A stretch of 64,000 nt of DNA from Brumimicrobium sp033722555 (GCA_033722555.1 JAWVYS010000003.1:62001-126000); one strand, 5' to 3'; counted from the first letter of the stretch, positions 43,201-52,198 are shown. The notes: generated from the letters alone by a model not told the origin. Numbers and translations are program-made.

Positions 43201-45465
43201 TTATTTAGTTTGGGCGTCAACAACCGCAACTTTAACCATATTTACTATTTCCCTGACACTTGCACCCAATTGCAGCACGTGCACAGACTTTCTGAGTCCA
43301 ACCAGTACCGGACCTATGGCCTCTGCTTCTGTCATTTCCTGCAACAGTTTATAAGCTATATTTCCTGAAGAAAGATTCGGGAAAATAAACGTGTTCACTT
43401 CCTTATTCACCAAATCAGAAAAAGGAAACTGATCCATAAGCATCTCATTGTTCATTGCAAAATTCGCCTGAATCTCACCGTCTACGGTTAGGGTTGGATA
43501 TTTCTCATGGATGATTTTCACAGCTTTAGCCATTTTTGAGGCATCATCTCCGGGCGTTGATCCGAAATTCGAATACGATAATAAAGCTACCCGTGGAGTA
43601 ACCTTAAATTTGCGTACAGTCTTCGCGACATTATTTGTCAGTTCGGCTATCTCCTCAGCTGTCGGATTAAAGTTCACAGTAGTGTCAGCAAGGAATATAG
43701 GGCCTTTTTTAGTAACGAGAATATACATTCCCGCAACTTTCTCTACATCTTTCTGAGTACCAATAACCTGGAGGGCAGGTTTCAGAACATCCCTGTATTT
43801 TCGTGTTGCTCCGGAAATCATTGCGTCGGCATCACCCGTATGAACCATCATGGCTCCGAAATAATTTCTTTCCCGCATTATTTTGTTAGCCTCATATTCT
43901 GTAAATCCTTTTCTCTGGCGCATTAGATAAAATTCCTTGGCGTAACGTTTGAGCCTGCTAGCTTCATCCTTGGTTTTAGGATCAACGATCTCCACTTCAG
44001 GGAATTCCATGTTGTATTCTTTCATCATTTTTTCAACGATGGTTTTACGCCCCAGTAAAATAGGGAAAACCACACCTTCTTCGTAGGCTGTCTGAGCAGC
44101 TTTCAGAATTTTATAATTGTCTGCCTCAGCAAATACAACTCTCTTCCTGTTTCGTTCAGCCTTTTCAGTTAATGTTCTAACGAGCTTATTATCCAGTCCG
44201 AGTCGTTTTTTCAGTTCGGCTTCATAAGCATCCCAGTCTTTAATCGGCTTGCGAGCTACCCCTGACTCCATCGCTGCCCGAGCAACGGCCGGAGCCACGT
44301 AATAAATCAGTCGCGGATCAAGGGGTTTCGGAATGAACTGATCACGTCCGAAAACAATGCTTTTTTCCCCGTAGGCTTCACTCACTTCATCCGGAACTGT
44401 TTCTTTAGCTAAAGAAGCAATCGCATGAACAGCAGCAAGCTTCATCTCCTCATTAATGGTTTTCGATCTTACATCCAGAGCCCCTCTGAAAATAAAAGGG
44501 AATCCCAGCACATTGTTTACCTGATTAGGATGATCAGAACGCCCAGTAGCCATAATTACGTCCGTTCGAGCAGCCATTGCATCTTTGTAAGGGATTTCAG
44601 GCTCCGGATTTGCCAGAGCAAAAACAATCGGGTTTTTTGCCATAGACTTTACCATCTCTTTAGACACCAACCCACCTCTTGAGAGCCCAATAAAAACATC
44701 TGCCTTTTTCATCTCGGTAGCCAGGTCGGAGTCCTTCTTATGGACAGCAAAATGCTTTTTATTCCCTTCCAGTTCTTCGCGTTCCTTACATAACAGTCCT
44801 TTACTGTCGAACATATATATGTTCTCAAGCTTGGCCCCCAAAGAACAATATAGTTTTGCACAACTCATTGCAGAGGCTCCTGCACCCGAAATAACAATTT
44901 TTACTTTTCCTATCTTCTTGTTGGCAAGTTCAAGTGCGTTAAGCAGTGCTGCAGAGGAAATGATCGCTGTTCCGTGCTGATCGTCGTGCATCACCGGGAT
45001 ATCCAGTTCGTTCTTCAGTCTTTCTTCAATCTCAAAAGCCTCAGGAGCCTTTATATCTTCCAGGTTAATCCCACCAAAAGTAGGCGCAATGGCCTTCACC
45101 GTTTCAATGAATTTATCGGGATCTTTAGCGTCTATTTCAATATCGAAAACATCGATATCGGCAAAGATTTTGAACAGAACACCCTTTCCTTCCATCACGG
45201 GTTTCGAGGCAGCCGGACCAATATCTCCCAGTCCTAAAACTGCTGTACCGTTTGAAATAACAGCAACTAGGTTTGCCTTGCTTGTATATTTATAAACATC
45301 CTCCGGATTTTCGGCAATTTTGAGACAAGGCTCGGCCACTCCCGGGGAATAGGCCAGAGACAGATCGCGCTGAGAACTATAGGGCTTGGTGGGGATCACC
45401 TCTATTTTTCCCGGTTTTCCCTGTGAATGATAATCTAAAGCATCTTGTTTTCTTATCTTAGCCAT
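43201..45465 (-). CDS. maeB: NADP-dependent malic enzyme (fused PTA-like domain)
   Basis: This 754-residue protein joins a malic enzyme domain (about residues 1-430) to a phosphotransacetylase-like domain (about 430-754). The first half has YSPGVAEPC and an ADP-binding GAGASAMSCAKL fold, plus DDQHGTAIISSAALLNAL. The second half has FAEADNYKILKAA and VGLRKSVHVLQLGASVREIVNM. MaeB converts malate to pyruvate with NADP; the PTA-like half is thought to be regulatory. This fused form is usual in Bacteroidota. It leads the maeB-ruvA-sprA group and is divergent from the sirtuin gene. Confidence 0.95.
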   Translation of the reverse strand: MAKIRKQDALDYHSQGKPGKIEVIPTKPYSSQRDLSLAYSPGVAEPCLKIAENPEDVYKYTSKANLVAVISNGTAVLGLGDIGPAASKPVMEGKGVLFKIFADIDVFDIEIDAKDPDKFIETVKAIAPTFGGINLEDIKAPEAFEIEERLKNELDIPVMHDDQHGTAIISSAALLNALELANKKIGKVKIVISGAGASAMSCAKLYCSLGAKLENIYMFDSKGLLCKEREELEGNKKHFAVHKKDSDLATEMKKADVFIGLSRGGLVSKEMVKSMAKNPIVFALANPEPEIPYKDAMAARTDVIMATGRSDHPNQVNNVLGFPFIFRGALDVRSKTINEEMKLAAVHAIASLAKETVPDEVSEAYGEKSIVFGRDQFIPKPLDPRLIYYVAPAVARAAMESGVARKPIKDWDAYEAELKKRLGLDNKLVRTLTEKAERNRKRVVFAEADNYKILKAAQTAYEEGVVFPILLGRKTIVEKMMKEYNMEFPEVEIVDPKTKDEASRLKRYAKEFYLMRQRKGFTEYEANKIMRERNYFGAMMVHTGDADAMISGATRKYRDVLKPALQVIGTQKDVEKVAGMYILVTKKGPIFLADTTVNFNPTAEEIAELTNNVAKTVRKFKVTPRVALLSYSNFGSTPGDDASKMAKAVKIIHEKYPTLTVDGEIQANFAMNNEMLMDQFPFSDLVNKEVNTFIFPNLSSGNIAYKLLQEMTEAEAIGPVLVGLRKSVHVLQLGASVREIVNMVKVAVVDAQTK

Positions 45466-45545
45466 AATAAATGATTCTCTTTCAAAAATGAGGATGTAAA
45501 ATTAACAAAATCGCTCACAAAGAAGAAATTCTAAAAATTGAAAAC

Positions 45546-46235
45546 ATGACCAAGAAAAAAATAGTGGTTTTGAGTGGGGCAGGCATCAGTGCAGAATCCG
45601 GTTTAGGGACCTTTCGGGATAGCGGCGGGTTGTGGGAAAAATATCCCATAGAACAGGTTGCTACACCGGAAGCCTGGGAAAAAGATTCTGCGCTGGTCAC
45701 AGAATTTTACAATATGCGGAGGAAACAGGCTTATGAGGCCTCCCCGAACGCAGGTCATCTGGCTCTTGCCAAACTGGAAAAAAATTATGACGTAAGTATA
45801 ATCACTCAAAACATCGATGATTTACATGAACGAGCTGGAAGTTCTAACGTAATCCACTTACACGGAGAGATCAGTAAGGTTAAAAGTTCGGGGCCGTCAA
45901 GTGAAAAAAAATATTATCTGCAAAAGAACTGGGAAGTCAAAATGGGTGATCTTTGTCCTGAGGGCTACCAACTCAGACCGCATGTTGTTTGGTTTGGAGA
46001 GGAGGTTCCGATGCTTGGTAAGGCTGCAGAAGTTGTAAGAGGGGCTGATATCTTTATCGTTGTCGGCACTTCTCTGAATGTTTATCCGGCCGCGGGACTG
46101 GTTGATTATGTGCGTTCTGAAGCTCTTTGTTACCTGGTTGACCCCAGCGAGGTAAGTGTTCCAAAAAATTTCAGGATTATACAAAAAAATGCAAGCACCG
46201 GATTACCGATGCTTGCGAATGAGTTGAAAGAGTAA
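45546..46235 (+). CDS. Sir2-family NAD-dependent deacylase
   Basis: This 229-residue sirtuin has the NAD motifs GAGISAESGLGTFRD and TQNIDDLHERAG, with catalytic His106 in HLHGE. Tyr55 and Arg58 form a YxxR pair (FYNMRRKQ) that in SIRT5/CobB marks preference for succinyl or malonyl lysine. Only one Cys (DLCPEG) is left in the region of the usual four-Cys structural zinc, so the zinc site is probably absent. The enzyme removes acyl groups from lysine in an NAD-dependent way. It is divergent from maeB and convergent with a T9SS cargo gene, with five bases between the stops. The symbol cobB would be reasonable but is not certain. Confidence 0.9.
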   Translation: MTKKKIVVLSGAGISAESGLGTFRDSGGLWEKYPIEQVATPEAWEKDSALVTEFYNMRRKQAYEASPNAGHLALAKLEKNYDVSIITQNIDDLHERAGSSNVIHLHGEISKVKSSGPSSEKKYYLQKNWEVKMGDLCPEGYQLRPHVVWFGEEVPMLGKAAEVVRGADIFIVVGTSLNVYPAAGLVDYVRSEALCYLVDPSEVSVPKNFRIIQKNASTGLPMLANELKE

Positions 46236-46240
46236 AAACG

Positions 46241-46957
46241 TTATCTTCTAATGATTAACTTTTTAGCGTTAGTAAGCGTACCACTTTTACTCTCGAATCG
46301 TACTAGATAAACGCCATTCTTCAGATGAGCGATATTCAGATTATTTTGCGTGTTATTGATGTTTGCCGCCAGAACTTCTTTTCCAAGAGCATCAGTGATA
46401 ATAACCTTCTTGTAAGCTGTCATATCACCTTTGAAGGTTACATTCTCTTGAGCGGGGTTAGGAAAGAAACTGAAAGCATTCAATTTTGTTTCTTCCTCAA
46501 TACTTGCCGTTGACGAAAAAATTACATCTATCGAATCAAGTTTGTTTTCATTTTCATCAAGCACGTAATAACGCATGTGTGCCGTACCCGAATTTCCGCC
46601 TGTTAGCAATTTCGGCTGAAAGAGAGATGAATCGTTCTGGGCGATCATCATAGGACCCGGGCAAATCCAAGGATTGCCTGAAGTATTATAACAGATTTGG
46701 TCATCACATAATTGATCACTGAAACCTTGAGAAGATACTGAAAGAATATCTCTTCTCCATATGAAGCTGGCGTTCGGACCTAAATTTTTCACGTAAAAAC
46801 TTGTATAAATAGTACTGGAGCTTCCCGACAAAGTTACCTCATCACCATTGTAAGGCTGAGAATAATCCTGTTCCCAGGAAATATAAACATTTTGCATCTG
46901 GGCAGAAACTGAGGTAGTTATCGCTAGGATAATAAGAATCGAGTAAAAATTTTTCAT
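46241..46957 (-). CDS. Secreted protein with T9SS sorting domain
   Basis: This 238-residue protein has a signal peptide (FYSILIILAITTSVSAQ). A short beta-sandwich-like region follows (VYISWEQDYSQPYNG to SIDVIFSSTAS) with several cysteines (DQLCDDQICYNTSGNPWICPG). From about residue 160 a type A T9SS sorting domain begins: FSFFPNPAQENVTF..., ALGKEVLAANI, LKNGVYLVRFES, ending KKLIIRR. The cargo domain has no family that I recognise. A well-spaced promoter lies in the gap upstream. Export by the SprA pathway is expected. Confidence 0.85.
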   Translation of the reverse strand: MKNFYSILIILAITTSVSAQMQNVYISWEQDYSQPYNGDEVTLSGSSSTIYTSFYVKNLGPNASFIWRRDILSVSSQGFSDQLCDDQICYNTSGNPWICPGPMMIAQNDSSLFQPKLLTGGNSGTAHMRYYVLDENENKLDSIDVIFSSTASIEEETKLNAFSFFPNPAQENVTFKGDMTAYKKVIITDALGKEVLAANINNTQNNLNIAHLKNGVYLVRFESKSGTLTNAKKLIIRR

Positions 46958-46979
46958 ACCTATAAAGATTAATTATTAC

Positions 46980-47010
46980 CAAATATAAAAAAACTGTTCA
47001 GAAATAACAA
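46980..47010 (-). promoter_or_regulatory. Promoter of the T9SS cargo gene
   Basis: On the minus strand, TTG (47008-47010) is followed after 20 bases by TATATTTG (46980-46987). Both elements and their spacing match the Bacteroidota consensus; the ATG is 22 bases further on. Confidence 0.62.
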
Positions 47011-47086
47011 CAGGAATTAAAGGAAAGATAATTCCCTAATAGATTAAGAATCCACGAATGGCGTTTTTATTTTTTGGTTTTTGGAA

Positions 47087-47098
47087 AAGCAATTGCTT
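47087..47098. promoter_or_regulatory. Perfect palindrome upstream of the redox cluster
   Basis: AAGCAATTGCTT is a 12-base perfect palindrome 38 bases upstream of the ATG at 47136. It could be a regulator site, but chance cannot be excluded. Confidence 0.3.
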
Positions 47099-47135
47099 AA
47101 GTTTGAGTCATAAAATTAATGTTAAAACTAAAATT

Positions 47136-48743
47136 ATGAAGAAAATTTTACTAAGTGTAGCTCTCTTGACTGTAGGAAGTCTAAGTGCACAAAGCTATTT
47201 CAGCGAGGACTTTTCAGGCGGTTTAACTTCTTGGAATCTTGTTGATTCGGACAACGATGGGTTTCAATGGACCTCTGCCGATTACGGTGACGGTCAAGGA
47301 AATGTAGCGACTTCTGCTTCCTGGGATTCAAATGCTGGTGTATTGACTCCAGATAACTGGATGATTTCTCCTGCAATTAATTTATCCGCTGCCTCCGGCA
47401 CAGTTTATTTAAGCTGGTTAGCTTACGCGCAGGATCAGTCATGGGCAAACGAAAACTATTCTGTTTATGTAAGTTTAAACAATGATGTTCCAACTCTAAC
47501 GGGTGAAGGAGCGGATTTCAATGAAGTCATCGGAACCTCAAGCGGTTATGTTTCCCGTAGCATCGACGTTTCTGCTTTCGCTGGTCAAACTATCTATGTA
47601 GCATTCCGTCATCACAATGTTTCGGACCAATTCCGTCTCAACATCGACGATGTAAATGTTGCCCAGGTTAACGCAAATGATTTAGAGCTTACAAGTGTTG
47701 AAGTTGATAATATGCTTGAGGGTAACCGTACTTTCACTATTACGGTAACCAATAAAGGATTAAGCACCATCACTGGCTATAACCTAGACTGGAGTTTTGA
47801 CGGAGGTACAGTAACAACTGAAAACGTTACCGGTATATCTTTAAACTTTGGTGATACACACACTATTTTAGCTTCAGTAAACGGGGTTGTTGCAGGAAAC
47901 GCAAGTTTCAACGCTCAAATCACTACTTCTGATGACGACGCGACTAACAATTCACTAAACGAAGCATTTACTTTTGTAGTTCCGGTTCCTCAATATGTAG
48001 CTACGGATTCTCACGGTAATCCTTTTGATCTTCATGCTGCACTTTCAGGAGGTCAGGCAATTGTTTTAGATTTCATGGCTTCTTGGTGCGGTCCATGTCA
48101 GTCTTCCACTCCTGAAATTTCAGAATTTATTCAAAACAATGGTTCTGGAAACGGACGTGTTGAGGCTTTAGCTATTACTGTTGAACCTAACGACAACAAC
48201 GCTGTATTGAACGGACTTAACTGGAATGGTGGATTCTATGAGTATCCAAAATTTGCTTACACAGCTGCAAACAATAACCAGTACTATCATTATGCTGTTA
48301 ATCATGGTTTCAACAGTGGAGGAGGAATCCCATTCTTTGTAATGATCTGTCCAAACCTGACTCAACCTTCTCATAGTACAATTGTAAGAGACGACGTGGG
48401 ATATGGTTCAGGAATGTTTGCTGCTTATCAAACAGCGTTAAACAACTGCCCAACGGCTATAGCTGATCTTATTGAGGAAGTAAACGACAACATTACACTT
48501 AACGTTTATCCAAACCCTGCAACAAACAATGCAACAGTAAGTTTCGAAACTGAGTCAGCTTCAAACACTGTGGTTACCGTAACCAACGGATTGGGTCAAA
48601 CGGTATATGTTCAGGATTTAGGAAAAGTATCAGGGGTTAACGAAATAAACTTGAATACTGCTGATTTCGAGGCAGGTATTTACACTGTTACGATTAAAAC
48701 TGAATATTCTCAGTCTTACAGACAACTTTCTGTTATTAAATAA
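47136..48743 (+). CDS. T9SS cargo with choice-of-anchor, thioredoxin-like and sorting domains
   Basis: This 535-residue secreted protein has a signal peptide (KKILLSVALLTVGSLSAQ). The first 160 mature residues look like a choice-of-anchor/cleaved-adhesin beta-sandwich (YFSEDFSGGLTSWNLVDSDN). A beta-rich spacer follows, then a redoxin-like thioredoxin fold with FMASWCGPCQSSTPEI (Cys318, Cys321). The end is a type A T9SS sorting domain (NVYPNPATNNATVSFE..., YRQLSVIK). A thioredoxin fold on a surface-secreted protein is unusual. The ATG at 47136 gives the signal peptide; upstream in-frame codons would add 26 residues without sense. A perfect 12-bp hairpin terminator follows. Confidence 0.86.
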   Translation: MKKILLSVALLTVGSLSAQSYFSEDFSGGLTSWNLVDSDNDGFQWTSADYGDGQGNVATSASWDSNAGVLTPDNWMISPAINLSAASGTVYLSWLAYAQDQSWANENYSVYVSLNNDVPTLTGEGADFNEVIGTSSGYVSRSIDVSAFAGQTIYVAFRHHNVSDQFRLNIDDVNVAQVNANDLELTSVEVDNMLEGNRTFTITVTNKGLSTITGYNLDWSFDGGTVTTENVTGISLNFGDTHTILASVNGVVAGNASFNAQITTSDDDATNNSLNEAFTFVVPVPQYVATDSHGNPFDLHAALSGGQAIVLDFMASWCGPCQSSTPEISEFIQNNGSGNGRVEALAITVEPNDNNAVLNGLNWNGGFYEYPKFAYTAANNNQYYHYAVNHGFNSGGGIPFFVMICPNLTQPSHSTIVRDDVGYGSGMFAAYQTALNNCPTAIADLIEEVNDNITLNVYPNPATNNATVSFETESASNTVVTVTNGLGQTVYVQDLGKVSGVNEINLNTADFEAGIYTVTIKTEYSQSYRQLSVIK

Positions 48744-48762
48744 CTGAATGCTAATTAGATCT

Positions 48763-48790
48763 AAAAGGCGATGAGTTTTCATCGCCTTTT
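48763..48790 (+). terminator. Intrinsic terminator after the T9SS thioredoxin gene
   Basis: A perfect 12-bp stem AAAAGGCGATGA/TCATCGCCTTTT with loop GTTT (48763-48774, 48779-48790), ending in a T-run. It lies 19 bases after the stop. Confidence 0.93.
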
Positions 48791-48851
48791 CTTTTCTTAA
48801 AAATTCAATAATAGGGCTTTTTATTCCTGTCCTAAATCTTGGAATAATGTT

Positions 48852-48859
48852 TAAATTTG
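48852..48859 (+). promoter_or_regulatory. -7 box of the TlpA-like gene
   Basis: TAAATTTG matches TAnnTTTG, 50 bases upstream of the ATG at 48910 and 61 bases after the terminator. Confidence 0.42.
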
Positions 48860-48909
48860 ATTTTGGTGTAATTTATGTTCTGTTTGCTAAAAAATTAAAC
48901 TTTAAAACC

Positions 48910-49437
48910 ATGAAAAAATTAAACGCAATCTTTTTGTCCTTCATATTCATAGGGATAATGAATTTATCAATTGCTCAGGAAGAAGAAGGTGGATTACTTG
49001 AAAAAGAACTGCCTGCTGTTGAATTAAAAGATACCGAAGGCAAAGCTGTGAACACTTCTTCGCTTTCAAACGACGGTAAACCAATTATCATTTCTTTTTG
49101 GGCAACATGGTGTGCACCCTGTAAGAAAGAATTAAACACCATCAATGAACTGTATATCGATTGGCAGGAAGAAACCGGTGTTAGGTTAGTCGCTGTATCT
49201 GTAGACGATGAAAGAACGAAAAACAGAGTGGTTCCTTATGTAGACTCAAAAGCCTGGGAATACCAGATTCTACTTGATCCCAACGGAGACTTCAAGAGAG
49301 CCATGGGTGTAAATAACGTTCCCCACACCTTCATTATTGACGGAAATGGCAAGATCGTCTATTCACACAACAATTACGCTCCCGGTGATGAATACGAGCT
49401 TTATGACAAATTACTTGAACTGACAGGCAAAAAATAA
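48910..49437 (+). CDS. TlpA-like thioredoxin-fold protein
   Basis: This 175-residue protein has a signal peptide (NAIFLSFIFIGIMNLSIAQ) and a TlpA/ResA-type domain. The active site FWATWCAPCKKEL has Cys68 and Cys71. LVAVSVDDERTKN and a cis-Pro loop VNNVPHTFIID follow. Such proteins reduce disulfides, or donate electrons to other envelope thiol proteins, in the periplasm. The preferred ATG at 48910 gives the signal peptide; an in-frame ATG 21 codons earlier would put polar residues before it. It leads the set that includes a DUF6029-like outer-membrane gene and an Omp28-type lipoprotein gene. Confidence 0.88.
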   Translation: MKKLNAIFLSFIFIGIMNLSIAQEEEGGLLEKELPAVELKDTEGKAVNTSSLSNDGKPIIISFWATWCAPCKKELNTINELYIDWQEETGVRLVAVSVDDERTKNRVVPYVDSKAWEYQILLDPNGDFKRAMGVNNVPHTFIIDGNGKIVYSHNNYAPGDEYELYDKLLELTGKK

Positions 49438-49473
49438 CCTGTTTTTTTAACATCTATTAAACACTACTTATTG

Positions 49474-51132
49474 ATGAATTCTATAAAAGGATTTATTCCG
49501 TTACTCTGCAGTTGTTTCCTTTTCCTGAACCTTAAAGCGCAAGGTGATATTTCCGGAAATGTTGAAGCTATTTATCAGTACCTTGTTTCGGACAGTGCCA
49601 TCGGAGCCGTTCAACCCAAGGAAAAATCACTGGTAAATGCTTACGCAAACGTGAATTATCGCTACAAGGGTTTTAAAACAGGGATCCGCATTGAGACATA
49701 CATGCCCCGGATACTTGGATATCCCGATCGCTTTGACGGTGCAGGACTGGGATACAGGTATGTTGGATATGAAAATGACCTGGTTGATATCACATTCGGT
49801 AACTTTTATGAACAATTCGGATCAGGGCTGATTTTCAGAGCTTATGAAGACCGTGCGCTCGGATTTGACAACATGATGAACGGATTTAATATAAAAATAA
49901 AGCCGTTTAGAGGAACCAAACTGAAGATGGTATACGGCCGACAGCGTTATTCGTTTACGAACGGGAACAACATTTATGGACCGGGCATTGTTCGTGGTGC
50001 GGATTTGGAATTCAACCTTAGTCAGATTTTTCCTAAACTAACGGAAAAAAATCTGCGAATCTCAGCGGCAGGATCGTTCGTATCTAAGTATCAGCAGGAT
50101 AACAACAGTGAATTCGTTTTGCCTGAAAATACGGGATCTTATGGAGGAAGATTAGAATTGGGATACAAAAAATTCTTTTTGAACGGTGAATATATCATCA
50201 AAGAACAGGATCCTTCCCAAGATAACGGGTTTATTTACAACTACGGGAAAGGTATGTTGATTAATGCCGGGTGGTCGCAAAAGGGACTTGGAGTTCTGCT
50301 ATCTGCGAAATCTATTGATAATATGAGTTTCAGAAGCGACAGAAACGCCACTCTTCAGGATTTGACGATAGGATTCATTCCGCCACTAACGAAAACCCAT
50401 ACTTATAACCTTGTTGCGACCTTATATCCATATGCTTCTCAGCCCAACGGCGAAGTAGCATATCAGGCAGATATCATTTACAAGATTAAAAAAGGATCAA
50501 AACTAGGAGGGAAATACGGAACGGATGTGGCATTGAATTTTTCGACAGCTTACGAACCGAAAAAAAGAACCGATGGAATTCCTGTCGGAGACTCTTCAAG
50601 AGTAACCTACGAATCAACGTTGTTTAACCAAGGGGATCTGCTCTACTGGCGCGATATCAACGTCCAAATCAAAAGAAAATTGAATAAATCGTGGATACTC
50701 AGACTCAATTATTTCAATATTTCCCTGAATAATGACGTTTTAAAACTGACGAATGAAAAAGGAATCATCGAATCACATATAGGAGTGCTTGATGTTGAAT
50801 ATAAAATAAACAGAAAACATACGATACGCACCGAAATTCAGGGGCTATGGACTGTTGATCGCAAGGACCGCGGTAATTGGGCAACAGCCATTGTTGAATA
50901 TACCATTTCTCCGGACTGGTTTTTCAGCGGTATTTTTCAGTCAAATTACGGCAACCCTGACCCCGAGGATCGCGTGAATTATCCGATGATTTTTGTAGGT
51001 CGAATTTGGGGAGCAACAAGACTACAAGCGGGTTATGGAAGACAGAATGCCGGATTGTTTTGTGTCGGTGGGATCTGTAGATTTGTGCCTGCGTCGAACG
51101 GTTTGACATTGAGTTTTACGCATACTTTTTAA
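49474..51132 (+). CDS. DUF6029-like outer-membrane protein
   Basis: This 552-residue protein has a signal peptide (FIPLLCSCFLFLNLKAQG) and is otherwise strand-rich, with about 20 alternating amphipathic segments, ending LTLSFTHTF with a C-terminal Phe. This fits an outer-membrane barrel. The stretch GNFYEQFGSGLIFRAYEDR resembles the DUF6029 family of Bacteroidota; the match is by eye. Its neighbours, a TlpA-like thioredoxin and an Omp28-type lipoprotein, fit a conserved set seen in this phylum. What it transports or anchors is unknown. The ATG at 49474 follows a TTG in the same frame. Confidence 0.75.
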   Translation: MNSIKGFIPLLCSCFLFLNLKAQGDISGNVEAIYQYLVSDSAIGAVQPKEKSLVNAYANVNYRYKGFKTGIRIETYMPRILGYPDRFDGAGLGYRYVGYENDLVDITFGNFYEQFGSGLIFRAYEDRALGFDNMMNGFNIKIKPFRGTKLKMVYGRQRYSFTNGNNIYGPGIVRGADLEFNLSQIFPKLTEKNLRISAAGSFVSKYQQDNNSEFVLPENTGSYGGRLELGYKKFFLNGEYIIKEQDPSQDNGFIYNYGKGMLINAGWSQKGLGVLLSAKSIDNMSFRSDRNATLQDLTIGFIPPLTKTHTYNLVATLYPYASQPNGEVAYQADIIYKIKKGSKLGGKYGTDVALNFSTAYEPKKRTDGIPVGDSSRVTYESTLFNQGDLLYWRDINVQIKRKLNKSWILRLNYFNISLNNDVLKLTNEKGIIESHIGVLDVEYKINRKHTIRTEIQGLWTVDRKDRGNWATAIVEYTISPDWFFSGIFQSNYGNPDPEDRVNYPMIFVGRIWGATRLQAGYGRQNAGLFCVGGICRFVPASNGLTLSFTHTF

Positions 51133-51141
51133 TATTCTATT

Positions 51142-52080
51142 ATGAAAAAGAGATTAGTTTACAGTTTTTTAATGGTCTCAGCCCTATTTTTTGCGAGCTG
51201 CGATAAAGTAGAAAATCCTTATGAGACCCAAACAACAATTGATCTTGACACTTCTTTATATCCCGGACTGTGGCAGGATTATCTCGACAATGTCTATCCG
51301 GTTTTTCCGACAAACCTCAATACAGACATCAATGTTTTGATCGAAGATTATACCGGCCATTTGTGTAACAACTGTCCTACTGCAGCCACCATTGCTCATT
51401 CCATTCATGAAAACAATCCTCAGCGCGTTTTTGTAGCTTCAATACATACCGATCCCGGCGCTCAACTTTCCTTTCAGGCCGCAGATCCAAATGCTTCCAG
51501 CTATTATACCGACCATACCAATCCGGATGCTATTGCTTACGGCGAAGAATTTCAGAACGGATTTAATTTTATCGGAAACCCTCAGGGAACGGTCAATAGA
51601 AAAACCGTAGACAGTAAAATGTTTGATTTCTCAGGCACTTGGCAAAGCCGCGCAAACGATATTCTTGTTGCCAACGACCTAAAGTTTAATTTACAATCTG
51701 TATTTAATTCCTACCCTACTTCGGATGGAAGCATTGGAGGTTATTTACACGTTGAAATAGAAAAATTGACTCCCGAAAACATTGAAGTAAAAACAGTTGT
51801 ATATGTAATTCAGGACTCTCTTGTAGACTGGCAGTTGATGCCCGACAACACCTCAAACCCGAATTACGTTCACAGAGATCTTCATCTGGGAAGTATTGAC
51901 GGCAACCCATTTGGTGTAGAAGCAATGCCGGCATCTGCACCGTCATCCACAAAAAACATATTGGATTATTCCTATAAACTTCCACCACAATACGATGCTT
52001 CCAACATGCATTTCCTGATCTACGTTTATAACGTTGAAACTTATGAAATTTTACAGGTAATCAAACAAAAACTGGAGTAA
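51142..52080 (+). CDS. Omp28-type outer-membrane lipoprotein
   Basis: This 312-residue protein has a lipoprotein signal (VYSFLMVSALFFASC, Cys20). A thioredoxin-like fold begins with VLIEDYTGHLCNNCPTA (Cys75, Cys78), the hallmark of Omp28-related proteins. A beta-sandwich with THTDP-like loops and an Ig-like second half follows. Omp28 proteins sit at the outer membrane surface in Bacteroidota and their role is not known. It starts nine bases after the DUF6029-like gene. The CxxC hints at a redox partnership with the TlpA-like protein. Confidence 0.86.
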   Translation: MKKRLVYSFLMVSALFFASCDKVENPYETQTTIDLDTSLYPGLWQDYLDNVYPVFPTNLNTDINVLIEDYTGHLCNNCPTAATIAHSIHENNPQRVFVASIHTDPGAQLSFQAADPNASSYYTDHTNPDAIAYGEEFQNGFNFIGNPQGTVNRKTVDSKMFDFSGTWQSRANDILVANDLKFNLQSVFNSYPTSDGSIGGYLHVEIEKLTPENIEVKTVVYVIQDSLVDWQLMPDNTSNPNYVHRDLHLGSIDGNPFGVEAMPASAPSSTKNILDYSYKLPPQYDASNMHFLIYVYNVETYEILQVIKQKLE

Positions 52081-52087
52081 ACCGAAT

Positions 52088-52110
52088 GAACGGAACTCCT
52101 TGTTCCGTTC
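52088..52110 (+). terminator. Hairpin after the Omp28-type gene
   Basis: The perfect 9-bp stem GAACGGAAC/GTTCCGTTC (52088-52096, 52102-52110) with loop TCCTT begins eight bases after the stop. No long T-run follows, so it is a hairpin terminator of moderate strength. Confidence 0.7.
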
Positions 52111-52136
52111 TCCGAAAATCCATGATTTTTTACATT

Positions 52137-52170
52137 TTGCAAGTATTCTAAGGATAGTTTGTTATTTTTG
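52137..52170 (+). promoter_or_regulatory. Promoter of the sigma-54 activator gene
   Basis: TTG (52137-52139) is followed after 23 bases by TATTTTTG (52163-52170), 29 bases upstream of the ATG. The pair fits the Bacteroidota consensus. Confidence 0.5.
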
Positions 52171-52198
52171 GTTGCAAAGAATTCAAAGCTGATTCAAC

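Noticed and set aside
43201..44190. PTA-like C-terminal half of maeB as a separate gene fused by error
   Set aside because: The fused form is the normal length and domain order for NADP malic enzymes of this type.
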